Of a stretch of DNA of 64,000 bases, positions 12,001 to 27,000 are shown piece after piece. Where the stretch lies: contig VXAA01006093.1 in assembly GCA_013399115.1 (NCBI GenBank), positions 124,001 to 188,000 of the forward strand, read 5' to 3'. Source of the DNA: Anseranas semipalmata. Taxonomy: Eukaryota > Chordata > Aves > Anseriformes > Anseranatidae. The stretch's first letter is position 1. The number at the start of each line of letters is the position of its first letter. The notes beneath the pieces are model-generated. The model searched no databases. It saw only the letters and a list, made by a program, of their open reading frames with translations, and had not been told where the DNA came from. Both the position numbers and the translations under genes were made by a program.

Positions 12001-15000
12001 AAACAAATAGGCACTCCTGCCTGTCCACCCTCCCACCCCAGAAGGAAACCTCAGGGTGACAGCTGTATGGTATGGCAATTACTTTACATGGCAGATGAGC
12101 ATGACTTGCTTTATTCTAACATGCTCTAAAATTTTATCAGAATTTTTTAATTTTTAGAAAGAACTGGATTTTTCTCCCTCCTCAAAATAGAAGATCTTGT
12201 TTTTGAAATTATTGTTCAGTTCGAGAAGTCCCTCAAATTGATACCATTCATTTACTTATCCATGGCTATCACTGACAGTATTTTTTATATGTACTTAAGT
12301 TGAATATGAAAAAAAATAAGGTAGCTAAGAATGAGTGTAAATAGCACTGATGTAACAAACAAGATAACATTTCAGTAGTATTTTCAACCAGAAGTAGATG
12401 ATTCAAAAATAAACATTTATTATTGCTTGTGTTGAACTTGTTGCTACAGTAACCTCCTACTACCCCAAAGAGATGTACTTACAAAGTCATCTGACCATTG
12501 TTCCTCTTCATTGTCTGCGTGTTCTAAACCAAACATTAGAGTTACTTAAGGAGACAGTATATTGAACATAAATGTTTATTTTAAGCACAGGTTGGAAAAA
12601 AAACAAAAACTATCATATTCAATATAAAAAAAAATAAAAGTAATGAAATTTTCTTAAACAGTTCAGAGAAACACACCAGTTTTTGCCTGAGTAGAACAAT
12701 TAAATGCCTGCTTACTTGTTTTTGACAAATTGTCTCAGAGCTGTTTGAAAAGCATTAGAAAATGGTAAACTGCACATAGCCTGATCAGTAGAGCATGCAC
12801 TTAGCCAGAGCACCCTGTTAGTGCAGCTCATTTTTAAATAGGATTAATTTCTACATAACAAAACTATTGCTGACCTCTGGGCCTTGCAGGTTCTTGGTTC
12901 TCGGTTAAAGCTCCAAGACAGATTGCTAATTTTAGTGGTTACATCAAACATGGAACAATTATCTGATAACATCCAAATGCTGTCGTTTTTTGCTCGTTTT
13001 CGTATCATTGTTTCCCTAAAAATATAACTGTTAACATGCAAAAACGGGCATAAACTGGTTGCTGTATAATAAGCAAATAGAGTTCTACCTGTCCTTTAAG
13101 ATAATTTGTGATGTCATTATTATCATGTTAATAGTATCAAGAGATTCTGACTTCTGAGGTGATCCATTTGTTCAGTTTTTCCTCCCTGTTTACTTTCATA
13201 TCACTATTTGGGTCAGAGAGGGACTGGATGTGAATTCTCCTCCACCTATAGAGCAGCCTACATGTAAATGCTGGTAAATAATGATTTTGAAAGAGTAGCT
13301 GTTTGTTACTCCTTGCTCATACTTGGACAACTTGCCATGCCTTGCTTGCCTCCCATTTCATATGTTTCAGCTGCCTTCAGAGTTGTTGGTAGTGGTATAC
13401 TGTTCTCTTGTTAGAGATGAATTAAGAGGAAATGTATAGCAGAAATGCTGTTAGGCATATAGGTATCAAATATACACAGACATGCAGTTTAAATTTTCCA
13501 TTAATCCAGCCTTACCTGAAGCATAATCCCTTTGGGGTAGACTTGGTGGAGGTTTTTTTTTTAGCCTGTAAATGATAATAATTAAATTTATGATCTAATA
13601 AGTAATACTTGCTAGAAGGAAACATTAGCCAGGCACATACAAAAAGCTGATAACAAAAGATACCTGCAGCTGAGGAAATACAGATTATCATCACAGATGC
13701 TTAGCAAATAGCTACAGGAGAATGCTTTGAAAAGCTAGAAGTGGGTAAGAAATCAGATTCTAATCTGAGATTTAATTTATTTTTTTTTTTTTTTTGTGCT
13801 GAGAACATGATTTGAAAGAACAATTTCCTTGCCCACCCACCCTCCTCTTCATTTCCAAGAAGAACCAGGTAACATAGGTGTCAGAGATAAACGCATAAAT
13901 GCAAATCTATCTCAAGATGAAAATCTGTTTAAGCTCACAGAGAGTTTGCTAAGACCATGGCATAAGAAAGTGGTGTGGTACTCTCCAGTCATATTTTATA
14001 AATATTTTGCATGCACTTTATTTTCTGATCAGTGTCAAAATGTATACCAGGTCTCTCAGGGACAGATTTTGTTTCCACTTACTATGATATCATGGTGTTA
14101 TGCCCGTTTTTGTAAATGCTATTATAATGGTATTTGCAATACCAAGTGAATCAAAAGATAATTTGTACTGAGAGAAATACTGAGAGGATCTTTGTGGCTA
14201 TACATAGAAATAGATATGTATATTCCTGTTTGCTAAATTGCATCTGTCCAGAGAAGAAACTGAGTTACACAGTCAGTTGGTATATCAATTGTTTCATTAA
14301 TGATCTAACACTACCCTGTAAAAAAAAAAAAAAAAAGAATTCTTGTTCACATTCAAAACAAGTGATACATGTGCGACATTACAGGCCAGACTGATGCATC
14401 TGAAGCACACTGAACTCCACTTTTTGTAGCAAGATAAAACTTTAATGCTATTTACATTAAAAGGACTCTTCAAAGTGTCTTTTGAACATTGTCTGACAGC
14501 TTCCCTATAGCACTGATGAGACCTCACCATAGACCTGAATCTTTGCCCACTGAATTGATGGCTTCACTCATTCTTCAATCAGGTCCTAACAAGGAATTTC
14601 TTGATGTTATTCATTTGCAAAAATAAGCAATTTATATACATAAAAATTGTTCACAAAGAATTTAAAAAGTTTTCTTGTGACCTCTGAGCAACAGTGATGT
14701 CTACAGATTTTGCTTTGCTGAAAGAATTTGATACTCAATATTTAGGTCTTGATCATGCTGCTTAGCTGTCATTGTTCAGATAACAATGTGATTTGGGATG
14801 GTAGCACACTGGGACTACCGTGTCAACCTACAAACTTTTCCCATCTGTTTTGAGAAATGCTTTGGCTACTGTTGAGTTGAATTTGTATAATTCGGTTGCT
14901 CAGATAGTCACAAAAAATGCACATGCATGAATCAATGAGTGAATGATGCAGGCATTGCTGAAGCTTAAAAAAACATCCCAGCACATTATTTCAAAGTGTT

Positions 15001-18000
15001 TATCCAGCTTTGTTCATTTCCATCAATACTAATGAAAGATAGCTTCCTCTGTCTAGTCTTCAGCTTCCCACAGGATGAATAAACTTAGTATACAAACAGT
15101 AAATTAAAAAGCATTCTCAACAGCACTGCTGTTGTGTTCTGTCCAGGTTAGCACAGGCATGTTAGAAAGAAAAACCCAGGGCCACTGCCAGGGCAGATCT
15201 CAGGTCTTAGAGGAGGGTAGACTAAAATCTATTAATGGACTTTGTGATGCGTCTATCCTGAGTTGTTCAGAAACAGTGGACACTTGGAAAATAATGGAAC
15301 TAAGGGAACTGTAAGAGGCTCTCTGGGTCACAGTATAAGGGATGTGGCCTAAGGCACACTATAAATTTCCCAACTGCTAAGCAGAAAACTTCAACACTGT
15401 GTCCCAGGTCCTGTAAATCCTGGCAATGGCCCTGACAGAAAGTGTAAATATGTTACAACGAAAGCATACAAAGCACAGAACAGAGCTCTGTGTCTAAGCA
15501 ACCTATCATGCCATTGTGCAGCTCTGAAATAGCATACCGATCCCAAGTATCTCTCCCAGTTTTGCAAATTAAGGCCACTTGTTCATTTTGGAACCTGAAT
15601 ATCAATAGAAGAAAAGAAATCATGTTTCTGTCACAGAGGTGAAACCATTCATGGCCACATCTATATTTGTTAGAATCTCTTCAAATATGTTATTTATTCT
15701 CAAATTCAAACGCACTTAAGAAAAAAAAAAAAAAACTATAATTCACACTGTACCAGAATGTTTTACTGAGTGCCAGAACTGAAATTCAGACTCTTTTGAA
15801 GTCAATTGGAGCTTCATTTTGCAAGAGCCAGAATTTTACCCACTGTGCAAACTACAATGCAAGCTGAAGAGACATAATCCCTACAGCAAGGAGCTGATAC
15901 CTAGCTATTTCAGATACTAGTTGTAGTTATACACATAGATGCTTGCAGAGTAACAACTGACTCGGTCCTGTTCCCCTGAACTTAATGACAAAGGACTGAA
16001 AGAATCAAATGCCATCTAACTGAGCATACATATTTTAGTGGAAAACAGGATGATTTCCTAACATATCTTTTAACAGAGTTACATAAAATCATAGTAAATG
16101 CTATTTCCAAGTAAAATATCGTAGTGGAACTCAGCTCTGCACTGCAGATGGTGGAGCTGTGTTAGCTCTGATAGAACATAAATAATTCAAGTTTCCATTG
16201 ACTTTAATGGGGCCAGTATTTCTCTAAAATTTATTAGAAAATAAGTATTTTTCAGGAGATTTTGAAACACCCTTGAGAAATTTCAGTTCTAAAGGTCTCA
16301 ATAAAATCCAAGTACATTTTTGAGAGTATGTTAACAGATTTTAAAAAGCAATGCAACACATCTTACTACATACATCATTAGCTTCAACAAATAACCAGGT
16401 AGCATTTGAGGCATTTCACGTAATTAGGTCTGATGCTGCTTACAGATGAACAGGTTGCACTGTACAAAAATTCATAATATTTTTTAGAAGAATAAATTAT
16501 TAAAAAACAAACAAACAATATATTCAGAGATTTCCCCTTTGCAGCATGCTGAGGTTGATCCAGCAAAGCATCTAGGCACATGCTTAACTTTATTTCTGTA
16601 AAAAGTCCCATAGGAATTGCCAGTATTAATCACATGCTTCGAGTTAATATCACATTTTTGTGTTTATCTGGACTACATGGAGAATTTTAAAATAAACTGC
16701 AGCAAAGGTCTGGGTTTTCTGCTCTAGCAGCACTTATTTTTACAGGCTACAGACAGAAAAGTAACCAAATATATGTAGTAGTAGCACTTTACTTAAAGGA
16801 CTCCATTCTCCTACGGATGCATTTCCTCACTAGCATTTTTGCTCACTCCCCCAGCTTTTAAGAAGTTCCTAAAATCTCTTCATTTTCAAGAGTCCTTAAC
16901 TTCTCCTGTTGTTACCCTCTGAACAGAGCCCACTCCATTCTTAGAAACTATTTTTTTTCCAAATAGAATTTACAAAAATTATATTATTTAACATTTTTAT
17001 TATTATATTTAACAATATGTTATTATTTTAATATGTATTAAATTACTGAGATGAGTATTTGTAGTACGAGTTTGTGCACTAGATCATCTCACCTGTGATT
17101 AAATAATTAATTGAACTTTGCCCAAAGCTTTTGCAGAATTCCAAACAGGTGCAATCCAGCTGATAAGCTTTTCCTAAGCTGTAGTCTCATGACCTAATGG
17201 AATAGGTTGTTAGCTTTGAAGTATCTGGTGATTGTACAAAGCCAAACTTATCTGAATTTTCTTTTCCTTTTTAAAATGTTCTTACTATCCTTTTGCACAT
17301 TTTCTTTATAAAGTGCTGTGGCATTGAAATGGAATATATCTGTGATTTATCTTTACTTTCATGAAATATTATATTAACAAAAATACTGACACTTAAAACA
17401 TTCTGTTCAGCTACATGTTGAAATTTATGTTCCTTCAGAATACGGTTAAAACTATGTATTACACTTTTCCCTGGTTTCTTTTTTCTAAGTGTGCTACAGC
17501 CCATTTTTGTACTTTTCCCTCAGTGTTTAGTCCATAATTTTTTTTTTTCCCTCTGCCACGGGTTTGATCACAGATATCTTCTAGTTGCAGCTGTGCAGGT
17601 TGAAGGGACATTTAGTGACACAACTATTATTCTGCCTGAAGTTATCGTCCCCAGTGTGCCAAGGAGGACTGCGCTAGTGCTTCCCAATCCACTTCAAAGT
17701 GAACTGGAGCAGTAACGCTCCGCTGTTTAAATTGCCCAAGCTAGCAACATGACATGAACAAGTCAGCCAGCAGATTGGCATAGGAATAGGTTACAGCTAT
17801 TTTGGAAGCGATGGACCCTCTTAAGCTGGCACAGCTATGGCTGGGGAAGGTGGTGTCTGGTCAAGTTATAAGTGGTATAGAAAAAAGGACCAGACAAATC
17901 TGAAGTAACCCAACTAAGAAGTTTGGTAAAGCAGATGAGGTGAAGATGAGGTGCATCTTCTTTCCATTCTTCAGGTCATGTGGCAATTTCAAGAAATGGA

Positions 18001-21000
18001 CATACTTGGATTGCGTGCAGTTAGTTGAATAACTACAGGTACATGATTTTAGCCATTTCTGATGGCTTGCAAAGGAGGTTTTAATAGGATGTGATACTGC
18101 AACGGGGTGAGTAACATGAATTCTAGTTTCTTATTCAACACAGTAGGTCATCAAGTACCAAAACTTTATGGTGAAATCCTGACTTTGCTGTTTGGGAAAT
18201 AAGAGTTTTAGCATTGACTAAAACAGAGCTAGTATTCCTCTGAAGAAGCCTTGATGCCCAAAGCTTACAATTTACAGATGAACACTATGTCTTTACAGCA
18301 GGTTTCAAACAGGCAGCCATCCTGCAGAGTGAAATCTATGATTTCTTCCTTACTGCACCGTTTCATATTACCAAGGACGCGAATATAAAAAAAAAAAAAA
18401 TGCCCTCAGCTCTCTCATTGCTTATTCAACTTTGGCTATACCTATTGCTTCTTCTACACCCAAATACAACAATCCTCTTTGACATCATGATCTGCACAGC
18501 AACTGCGACTCTAGAATTGTAAACAGTTTTGCATATGATTAAAGGCAGGCAGCTGAATGGTAGCGTATGAGCAATATTTTTGCTTCTAGTGTCAGAAAAT
18601 TTTGAGTCAGACTGGGGAATAAACAACAGGAACTTTTAAGTGATGAAGTAGTTTTCTTTCTTGTTACCACCACTGCTCAGGCAGCTTTCCACAAAACTTT
18701 AAGACATGCATGGATGGTAGACATACGCCACCTCACCCGCACCCTGAAGATGAACTAGATTGGAGAACGAGATATTTGATGCAGGAACTTCTCTTGCTTT
18801 TCTCCATAATCAAGAGCCAATCCAGATTTTAGAAGCATCTTAAGAAACATTGGTGATAAGTCAAATGTCTTCCAAGAATACTTGAATGATTGTTTTTCCA
18901 ATTTCAACAACAGAGGCTTACAGCATGCATATTGCATATGGCAGCTTTGGGCTTGGGATAAGCAAGCACATTACTTGAATTTTTAAATTTTTTTTCCCCA
19001 TTTATAAGAGGTTTGAGCAAAAATGACTTATGTTTTTGTATAACATATAGATAAATTCCAAATCTGTGCTACATAAAGCCATTTTTAATATATATTTTTT
19101 TCCTGCTTTAGTCATGTTTATGTCTTTGACATTTAATAAAATAATCATATAACTGAAATGGAGGAAATAATCAATCAGATAACCACTTTTTTTTTTTTTT
19201 TTTTAAGAAAAAACATCTACTAAAACCAAACAAAAAGCCCCCAAAGGGCACATTCAGAGGAATACAGCCAGTTCTAATTCTGCAAAGCTTAGTAATATAT
19301 TGTATATATCCTTATCAGTGTTGCCAACTCATGGTTTTATTGCAAGTCTCATTATGTGCTGGGTTAAAGACTTAAGTCATGTGCAAATGTGAGAATTACT
19401 CTTTTTAAAAAGAAATAAGTTTCTGATCTTCATAATTGCAGATGAGATTAATATGACTCAGATGCGCCATAGAGGTCTCAAAAATATTATTATATGTATT
19501 TTTTACATCTTAATTTGTATTCTCATAGCTGGAGGATGTGGAATGTGAGCTTTGTGCTGCAGTCATACATTAAGAGAGTTTTTTATTAGCCTGCTCTTTT
19601 TGTGGATTATTTTGTTTTAATCTTGAGAGAATCAAAGAATTGCAGCATTATGGCAGCTATCGTGTATCTGACATCTAATGATGGCATTTCTGACCTTCCC
19701 AGCTTCCGCTACATTTAGTTCTTGTTATTTTTCCCTTGTCTGTCCTTCCCCTCTTACTCTCTGGGAAGGACACACAGTCAGAGAAATACTGATGAACAGC
19801 AGAATTCATGTCCAGGCAACTATGGAATACAATTTTTTGCCTTAGATTATAAGCTCAAAGTGCTTTTGTTGTTTCTGCCATCTGCTTTCCTCTGAGGCAT
19901 TTGCACTGGACCTACTGCAACATTATTAAACTACTACTGTGAAGTAGAAAGCCACCCTCTGCTAAAAAGCAACCCTCCCCCCCAACAAAACAAAACAAAC
20001 AAAAAAAACCCAAGACCACTAAAAGCCTCGACAGCCTAAAAGCAATGCCCAGGTGAAAGAATGAGGTTTTTGCAGAAAGATCTCTAAACACAGTGGTCTA
20101 TTTACATACACTCTGTATGTGAAAGTGTGCTTAGATTAAAGATCTTAGTTGAAAGATGATAATTTTAAGGGAAAATTTGCTTTTGCACTTGTGTAGAAAT
20201 AAGGATACACACTGCGTGACTGTGACTTACTGCAAATTGCAGCAGTGCTACAGTGAAAGAAGATGAGTAAGGGGCCGGGGGGGGAGCAGTCTCAAGAATC
20301 TCTCTGATATATCAGGTGTTACAATCCAAGCCTGCTCAAGACTTGTGGACAGAAGCAGAGCTGTGATAAAGAGGCCACAAAGGAGGGCTTGCAACCTCAG
20401 GGTACTGCTGGGGAGCTGAGAGGGAGAGGTGGTGGCTGCTGCTCCTAGAAGCATGTCCCCGCTCCTCTGCCCAGGATAGCGGCTGCCCCACAGACACCAA
20501 CAGGCAGCCTGGCTTTCCAGAGCTCTTGCACAGCCAAGCTGGTGCTTCTCCCACCATCATACTGACTGCTTCACATAGAATTAGCTCTTTTTAAAATCAG
20601 TTTTTTTTGTTTTGTTTGTTTGTTTGTTTTTGTTTGTTTTTCCCTGTGAACTGAGCCACCGTGGTCACTCTGAAAACAGTTTTAAGAAGTGTTTATACGT
20701 GCCTTTTATGTATGAGAGCTGCATTTCTAGAATTTAATACGGTCATCCTGGACACGCTGTAGATACTGTATACTAATTAATTTTTAGAAGTACTCAGTAC
20801 TTTTGTAGCCAATGACCCATGTGAAGAAAGGCATCTGAATGAGAAAATTGCATCCAAATGGAACTTCAATGCAAATGAGCTATTGCTTAAGAAGAAGAAA
20901 AAGTGAGCTAAATAGCTAATTGGTTTAAATCGATGTTTGACTGGAAACAGTGAATAGGGTATTCATTTGATAAGGATGCAGAATTACTGGAATTTCTTTA

Positions 21001-24000
21001 TGTATAAAAACACACAAATATGTTTTTTTATGACACTCCTATGCATGTGACAATATTTATGCTGTTTAGCACTTCTTACTGGAATAAGGATGTTAGGTAA
21101 TTGTGGTTTTTGTTTTATGTGACTGAAGCACAGAAGGACTTAACACTTTTATGGGAATTCTAAGTGTGATGTCTGACCATTTGGTTCAAGGTGGAGCTCA
21201 AATTAAAACTTAATGGAAGCAGGTAACCTAAACAGTGGCCCAAGGAGAAAGGCATACACCCAAACAGCAAGTTATGATCACTCCCAAAAATACACAACAA
21301 AAATGCATTTTACCCAAATACTGATTTTCAGTGCTATGACACAACCACCCTTTGGAGGCCAGTTCTGCAGCTACTTCATGAGACTCTTAATAATGACAAC
21401 AATTCTGCATGTCACAGTCTGGACTGAATTTCTTGACATACACTGAAGTACATCCTTCTATAATAATATGGTCCCATCACTGCTAGTATAATGTTATAGT
21501 ACTTTACTCTGAACTTCCCCAAACAGAGAAAATTAGGAGTGGCATTTCAAACTTACTTTTTGAACTTGTTTATTATCCCACTTTCATTTTTCTTGATGTC
21601 ATGCACCATCTTTTGAAGCTTCCTGTAAGATATTAAAGAAAATCAGCATTAAAGTTACCATGTGGTTGAACACCCATTTATAAAAATTAAGAAAAATACA
21701 GGAAATGTATACAGTTCTTTTCTTTCCAGTAATATTTTACACATCAAAAAAAAAAAATGCTTAATGTACGTTCAATAAGTAGATCAGTTGCTAAAATCAT
21801 TTATGTATGAAGTTTCCATCCCTTTTTAACAGAGCTCTTTGGCATGATTTTTGTTATCCTTCTCCTTAATACAATTCAGTGCAGTTTAAGTGATCAGTCT
21901 AAGAGCAAGTGCATCAAGAAAGAACATCATTGCCCCAGCTAACAGGTTAGAATATTTCAATGTTAGCATATTGTTCAGAACCGACTTTACAACTTTCCAC
22001 AGCTATAATGGGACTGCTCTCTGATTTCTGATTTACATGGGTCATTTCCTAAGTGGACAGTTCACCTACTTCCTGTAGTGTTTGAAGTTATAACAGAAGG
22101 AGAGAAAATGACACATTCCTGGACTTAGGCCATCTGAAAAAACCATTAGAGTATCCGTGACTCTGAGCTGTAAAAATTCATGATCTCAGGACTCCAGTTA
22201 CATGGCCTAGAATCAAAGATTGTTTTTACTCATCAGCTGCATTCACCTTATTAAAAATGTATTTGTAATCAAGGCAATTTAAGTTAATCTCTCTTTTTTT
22301 TTTTTTTTCTTCCAGTCAGCAGGTACCAGTCTCTAATCTGCCTCCCCTTCTCATTTAGAAAACAAACAAACAAACAAAGACACTAAAATCAAGGCAATTC
22401 CAGGAACACCAATACAACTTATTGCAAAGACTGATTTTATAGTGAAACCTGTTAGAAGTACGATCCTCTTAGAAACTCCTATTGAATACATATATATTTC
22501 TAGTTTCTTCACACAGTTTATGTTCTTTCTGTTCACCTAAATTAAGGTATTCTGTGTTAGACCTGAGCTGAAGATTTTATCTCAAGCAATAAAGAAGCAA
22601 TGATTTTTTTTTTTTCAAAAAGGAAGTAAAAAAATAATTCTGCCTTCCACACTTTATTATAAATTATCTATGCTATTCCATGTTTTAGTCTTGCATATCC
22701 CATCTTTGATAGAAGATCAGGCTACCAAAAGAATCTTGGAAGCTTTGCTTACAAAGACAAGCACAAACATCAAAGCTTTCTTGCCCTTTTTTTAAAGCTT
22801 TCTTTAAACTTGAAACCTTAATATGCAGAAGCTTTGGTAATGTGTAGACCTTTGCTATCTTCCAGCTTCATCATTGGCAATTGGAGCTCTCTCAAACATT
22901 AAAATAAATTTTTCAAAGGAAATTGGAATTAAATGAGAAGGTCACAGGTTATGTCTGATACATAAAGAGTATTCCCAGAGCCTAAATCTTTGCACAACTT
23001 TACTTAAAAAGCAAGGCAACTTATTTTTTTAGATACTCAACTAATCAAAAAAAGAAAATCATGGGAATAACTGACAAGTAAATCACAAGCACATCTTTAA
23101 CTTTTGCTCAAAGCTCATACTATTAATTTACTGCAAAAGGATAATTGCTGATATTAAAAAATACATACTTATATACTTATAAAATAAGTATATTTAAATA
23201 TACTTAAGNATACACACACTTGTATATAAAAATATATATTTATATGTATACACACACACACATATATATACATACATACATATATACACACACACTTATA
23301 GATGTGAGAAACAGATGCCCAGAAAAATATTTAGAGATTTCCTGCAATAATGCACCACATCTATGAGAAGAATCTGTGTTATTATCTAAACTAACCAAAT
23401 TCATTAAATCTGCAAATCTGGGGTGAAGATCTCAGAAGATCTTCTGCTTTTCTGTGTCTCCCCCCCAGACTATTACTTGTGTCCTGTGTGCATTGAATAA
23501 GGCTATAGTTTAAAAGAGCATTTTAATACGTATTTCTGTTTTTAAAAAGATGCATTTAAATTGGAGATAGTTGTATGTTCTGCTACTGGTACAATTAGTT
23601 GTTTTTCCTATGCAGATGAACTGAAACAAAAACATTTCTAGCTTTGCATAATCAAATTTCCAGAGCCATTTTATTTTGTAATTAAAAATTGTGATAAATT
23701 AGGGAGTATCTAACATATATTCATGAATTTTTTAAAGTTACATAGCTCTCACATGAGTTGCTACCATACTTAGTTTGTTGCCCCTGCACAACTTAACTTG
23801 CATCAAGCCTGTGAGCGTACGCGGATAACTAACACACTAAAATAGTGGTGAGTGTAGTAAGTCAGGCATGGATGATCTCCAGCTCAAGTGGAATCCCCTT
23901 TGACCCATGAAGTTGAACAGGCTGCAAAAACCAGTCTGTTCAGTTAGTGAACAAAAGTTGAGATTTCTTGAGATGAAAGCTGATATAATAAGCTACAGTG

Positions 24001-27000
24001 TGAAAGTTTTACAGAGCTGTCTGTCTGACTGGTGATTTTAGAGGGACGGTAGAAAAGATGAGGAGCAGATAGCAAAGTTATTGAAGAGGAATCTCCAGAT
24101 CTTGGGGGTCTCTGACCCAAGCCTGAAGGTCATTCCAGAGTGATAAGGAAAGTGAAGCACAGAAGGGCATACACTTCATGTTTTGCCTCTATCTGTGTAT
24201 CTGACTGGCTCTCAGACATTTTTTTACCTGTCTCTCAAATACTTTTCTTTACATTGGAAAATACACAAAGGAAAGAGTTTCATTGTGGGAGGAACTTATC
24301 AGAGCAACAGTCTTGAGAGTATCTAGGACATGGAGTCTACCGTGGCCCAATGTAGACAGCCCTTGCTTCAAGTACATAACTACAATTCTTCACAACACTT
24401 CCGAGTCAGGACCTTGTTAGCAACTAGTGATTATTCTCCAGCTGTTCTCTTGGGTTGAACAGATAAAGGAAACATTCAAGGACCTCAGTTAGCTAATACT
24501 GTAAATTAAAGTAACAAGCAATGCTAGCTTTATCTTGCATTGCAGCTAAAGATAATTAAGAAACAACTCTCAACTTTGACCTCTTAACTACAAGCACCAA
24601 CCCTTCAACTTTGGCTGAGAGCTTTTTATGTAAAATCAGGCTTGCAGATATAAAGGTGCAGCCTGTGTCACTGTTAATCTTTGAAAATGCAATAGGAAAG
24701 CTATTTTGAGATCCAATTCAATTATGACTAGATGGGACTCTGATCAGGGACTCATTGCACATACAATAGATTTTCAAATTTCTGCAGTTATTGTAAGCAT
24801 GCAGATGAGAAGTTTCCAAGTCACGTCTCTAGGTGCTTCCAAAAAGTTTTTTGTTTCTGAGAAATATATTAGAAATTCTACATGTTGGAGGGAATAACAA
24901 ATAAGACTGTTCAATGAATCCTTCAGCTGTACCTCTTCTCCACTTAAAGCTGTATGTTACAGTTTCACAATAGTGGGCAGCCAAACAGTTAGTTCAGCAG
25001 AGAGGTCAGACCTGTTTCAGGTGATAACTCCCTGCTGACCGAATCCCTTCTATTATAGCTGCTGGATAGAGTTTCTCAGTTTTTAGTCTCTCTCCTTTAA
25101 ACAGCTCTGTGCTCTCTTGGGTTGTTAGGATACTGAAGGCAGAGATTTTTTGTTGTTGGAGCCAAAGAAGTGTTAGTAGTTGATAGAAAGGTGTCAAGTG
25201 AAACAATAGGTATTAATGAAGTAGTTAGCAGACAATACCCAACAATTAGCTACTTCCACTGGGAATGGATTTTTCTACCAGCTGAAAAAAAAAAATGTAT
25301 AAGCAAAATTGTGTTCAAATAAACCTGGTCTATTCTCCCTTTCTGGTTTGGGACTTGTGAATGTAGCTGAAGTGTTACTTGCTGAAGGGGAGAAGCTGGC
25401 CTGGCTTTATTCATGATATCTTTGTGCTCTCCTATGGGTATAAACCCTATGGCTTTATGGGTTCAGGGAAGTCCACCAACATACTACTTTATACTTGCTC
25501 TACTCTTTTGACATAGGCAAATTCCCATATTCTAGAAAGGTAGTCACTGATCAGTGCAAGATTTAAATGAAAGATAGCCTTCGGGAGATTAAACCCAGGT
25601 TTTTTGATTCTGAATTCCCTACTTAGTAAAACACATCAAAGTGCTAAACGTGGTTTTATCCCACCTTGCTAAAGCAACAGAAGTACTGAAAAGATTATTT
25701 TACTAGACATTGATCCATCTTGGAGATAAGATTTGAAAAGAATGAGTCTAGTGTAATAGAAAGTATGTCTGGAAGAAGAGGGGAAAGAAGGACATTTTCC
25801 TTTAATGTCCAGGAGTAAAACATTTCTAAAAGGAGATGCTTTTAGCCCTGTGTTGCCTATTTTTCTTATCAATTTTGACCTGCAGCAATTCAGGATTATC
25901 TGACATTTTGAAAAGGGGGTCACTAGTTCTGATACATATGTAAAGGAAGCCAGAAAGGCTTACCATTGCAAATACAATATATCCTGAAAGAATGACTTGC
26001 TCTGTCACAAAATACCTACCTGTATTCAAGGACTGCCTTGAGCTCAGAACAGCCTTGAGATAAAACAAAATGAAACAAAACCACCCTCTCCTTGATCTGG
26101 TCACAGCTCAGCATACGAAGACTGTATGTGAAGTGAAGGGCAATAGATAGGCCTGGCCTGTGACACATCCACATGCTTGGAAACCAGATGGAAGCTTTTG
26201 ATGCTCTTGCACATAAGCTATGCCACAAAAGCTTTCCAAACTTAAAGTAATAGAAAAAGAAAGTATAAATAACCTGAAGAACAAGTGAGATGTGAGATGA
26301 GGTACAGGGCCCACAGACATGAGAAAGAGAAGTTTGTCTTAATTTCAGACGGTTCTGTGTAATAAGTAATTCTCCCACCGCTTTGATGCATTTTTGAGAG
26401 ATTGTATCTATTAGTATTTAGTCCAGCCGCCAGCCTGGTCCCGGAAAGACCCAAGGGGAGAGGGTGGCTCAGAGCATGAATGGCTCCTCAGTGGTGGGTG
26501 GCCGTGGCCTCCCCGTGCTCCTGGGAACAGACAGTAAGCTTCACCTCTTTGTGCGCAGTGAATCCAGTACTTTGGACCTTCGGCGCACACACTGAGTGTC
26601 AGTAGTTTATCTGTACAGCTGGCTTCGTCGTGTGGTGAGGGAAGGCCCACGGCAAAGGACACCGCTCTGCTGTATGAATACGTTACACGGTCTCCTGGGC
26701 AGGATGAGTGGGCACTGCTGCTTTAGTGCATCTGGCTGTAAGTGCAGATGCGTGTACTTGCAATTGGGAGTGGTACTGATGATGTTTTTGGAAACAGGGC
26801 TGACTGCAGCGTCAGTAGGGAGTGGTGGCTAAACAAAAACCAGTTTTAAATGGCTCACAGGAAGTCTTCTCTATTACAAGCATACTTACTTCTGTTTATC
26901 TGGAGGACTAGAATTATACCTCCTTAAATTTCTGGCACTTACAGGACTGTCTGAATTATCAGTTTTCCCTCCTGAAAAATCCCTATCTGCACTCCGGGAG

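Noticed and set aside
26016..26832. Cluster of overlapping 70-120 codon frames in intron 1
   Set aside because: Several frames overlap on both strands with no family resemblance; consistent with a locally GC-richer patch.
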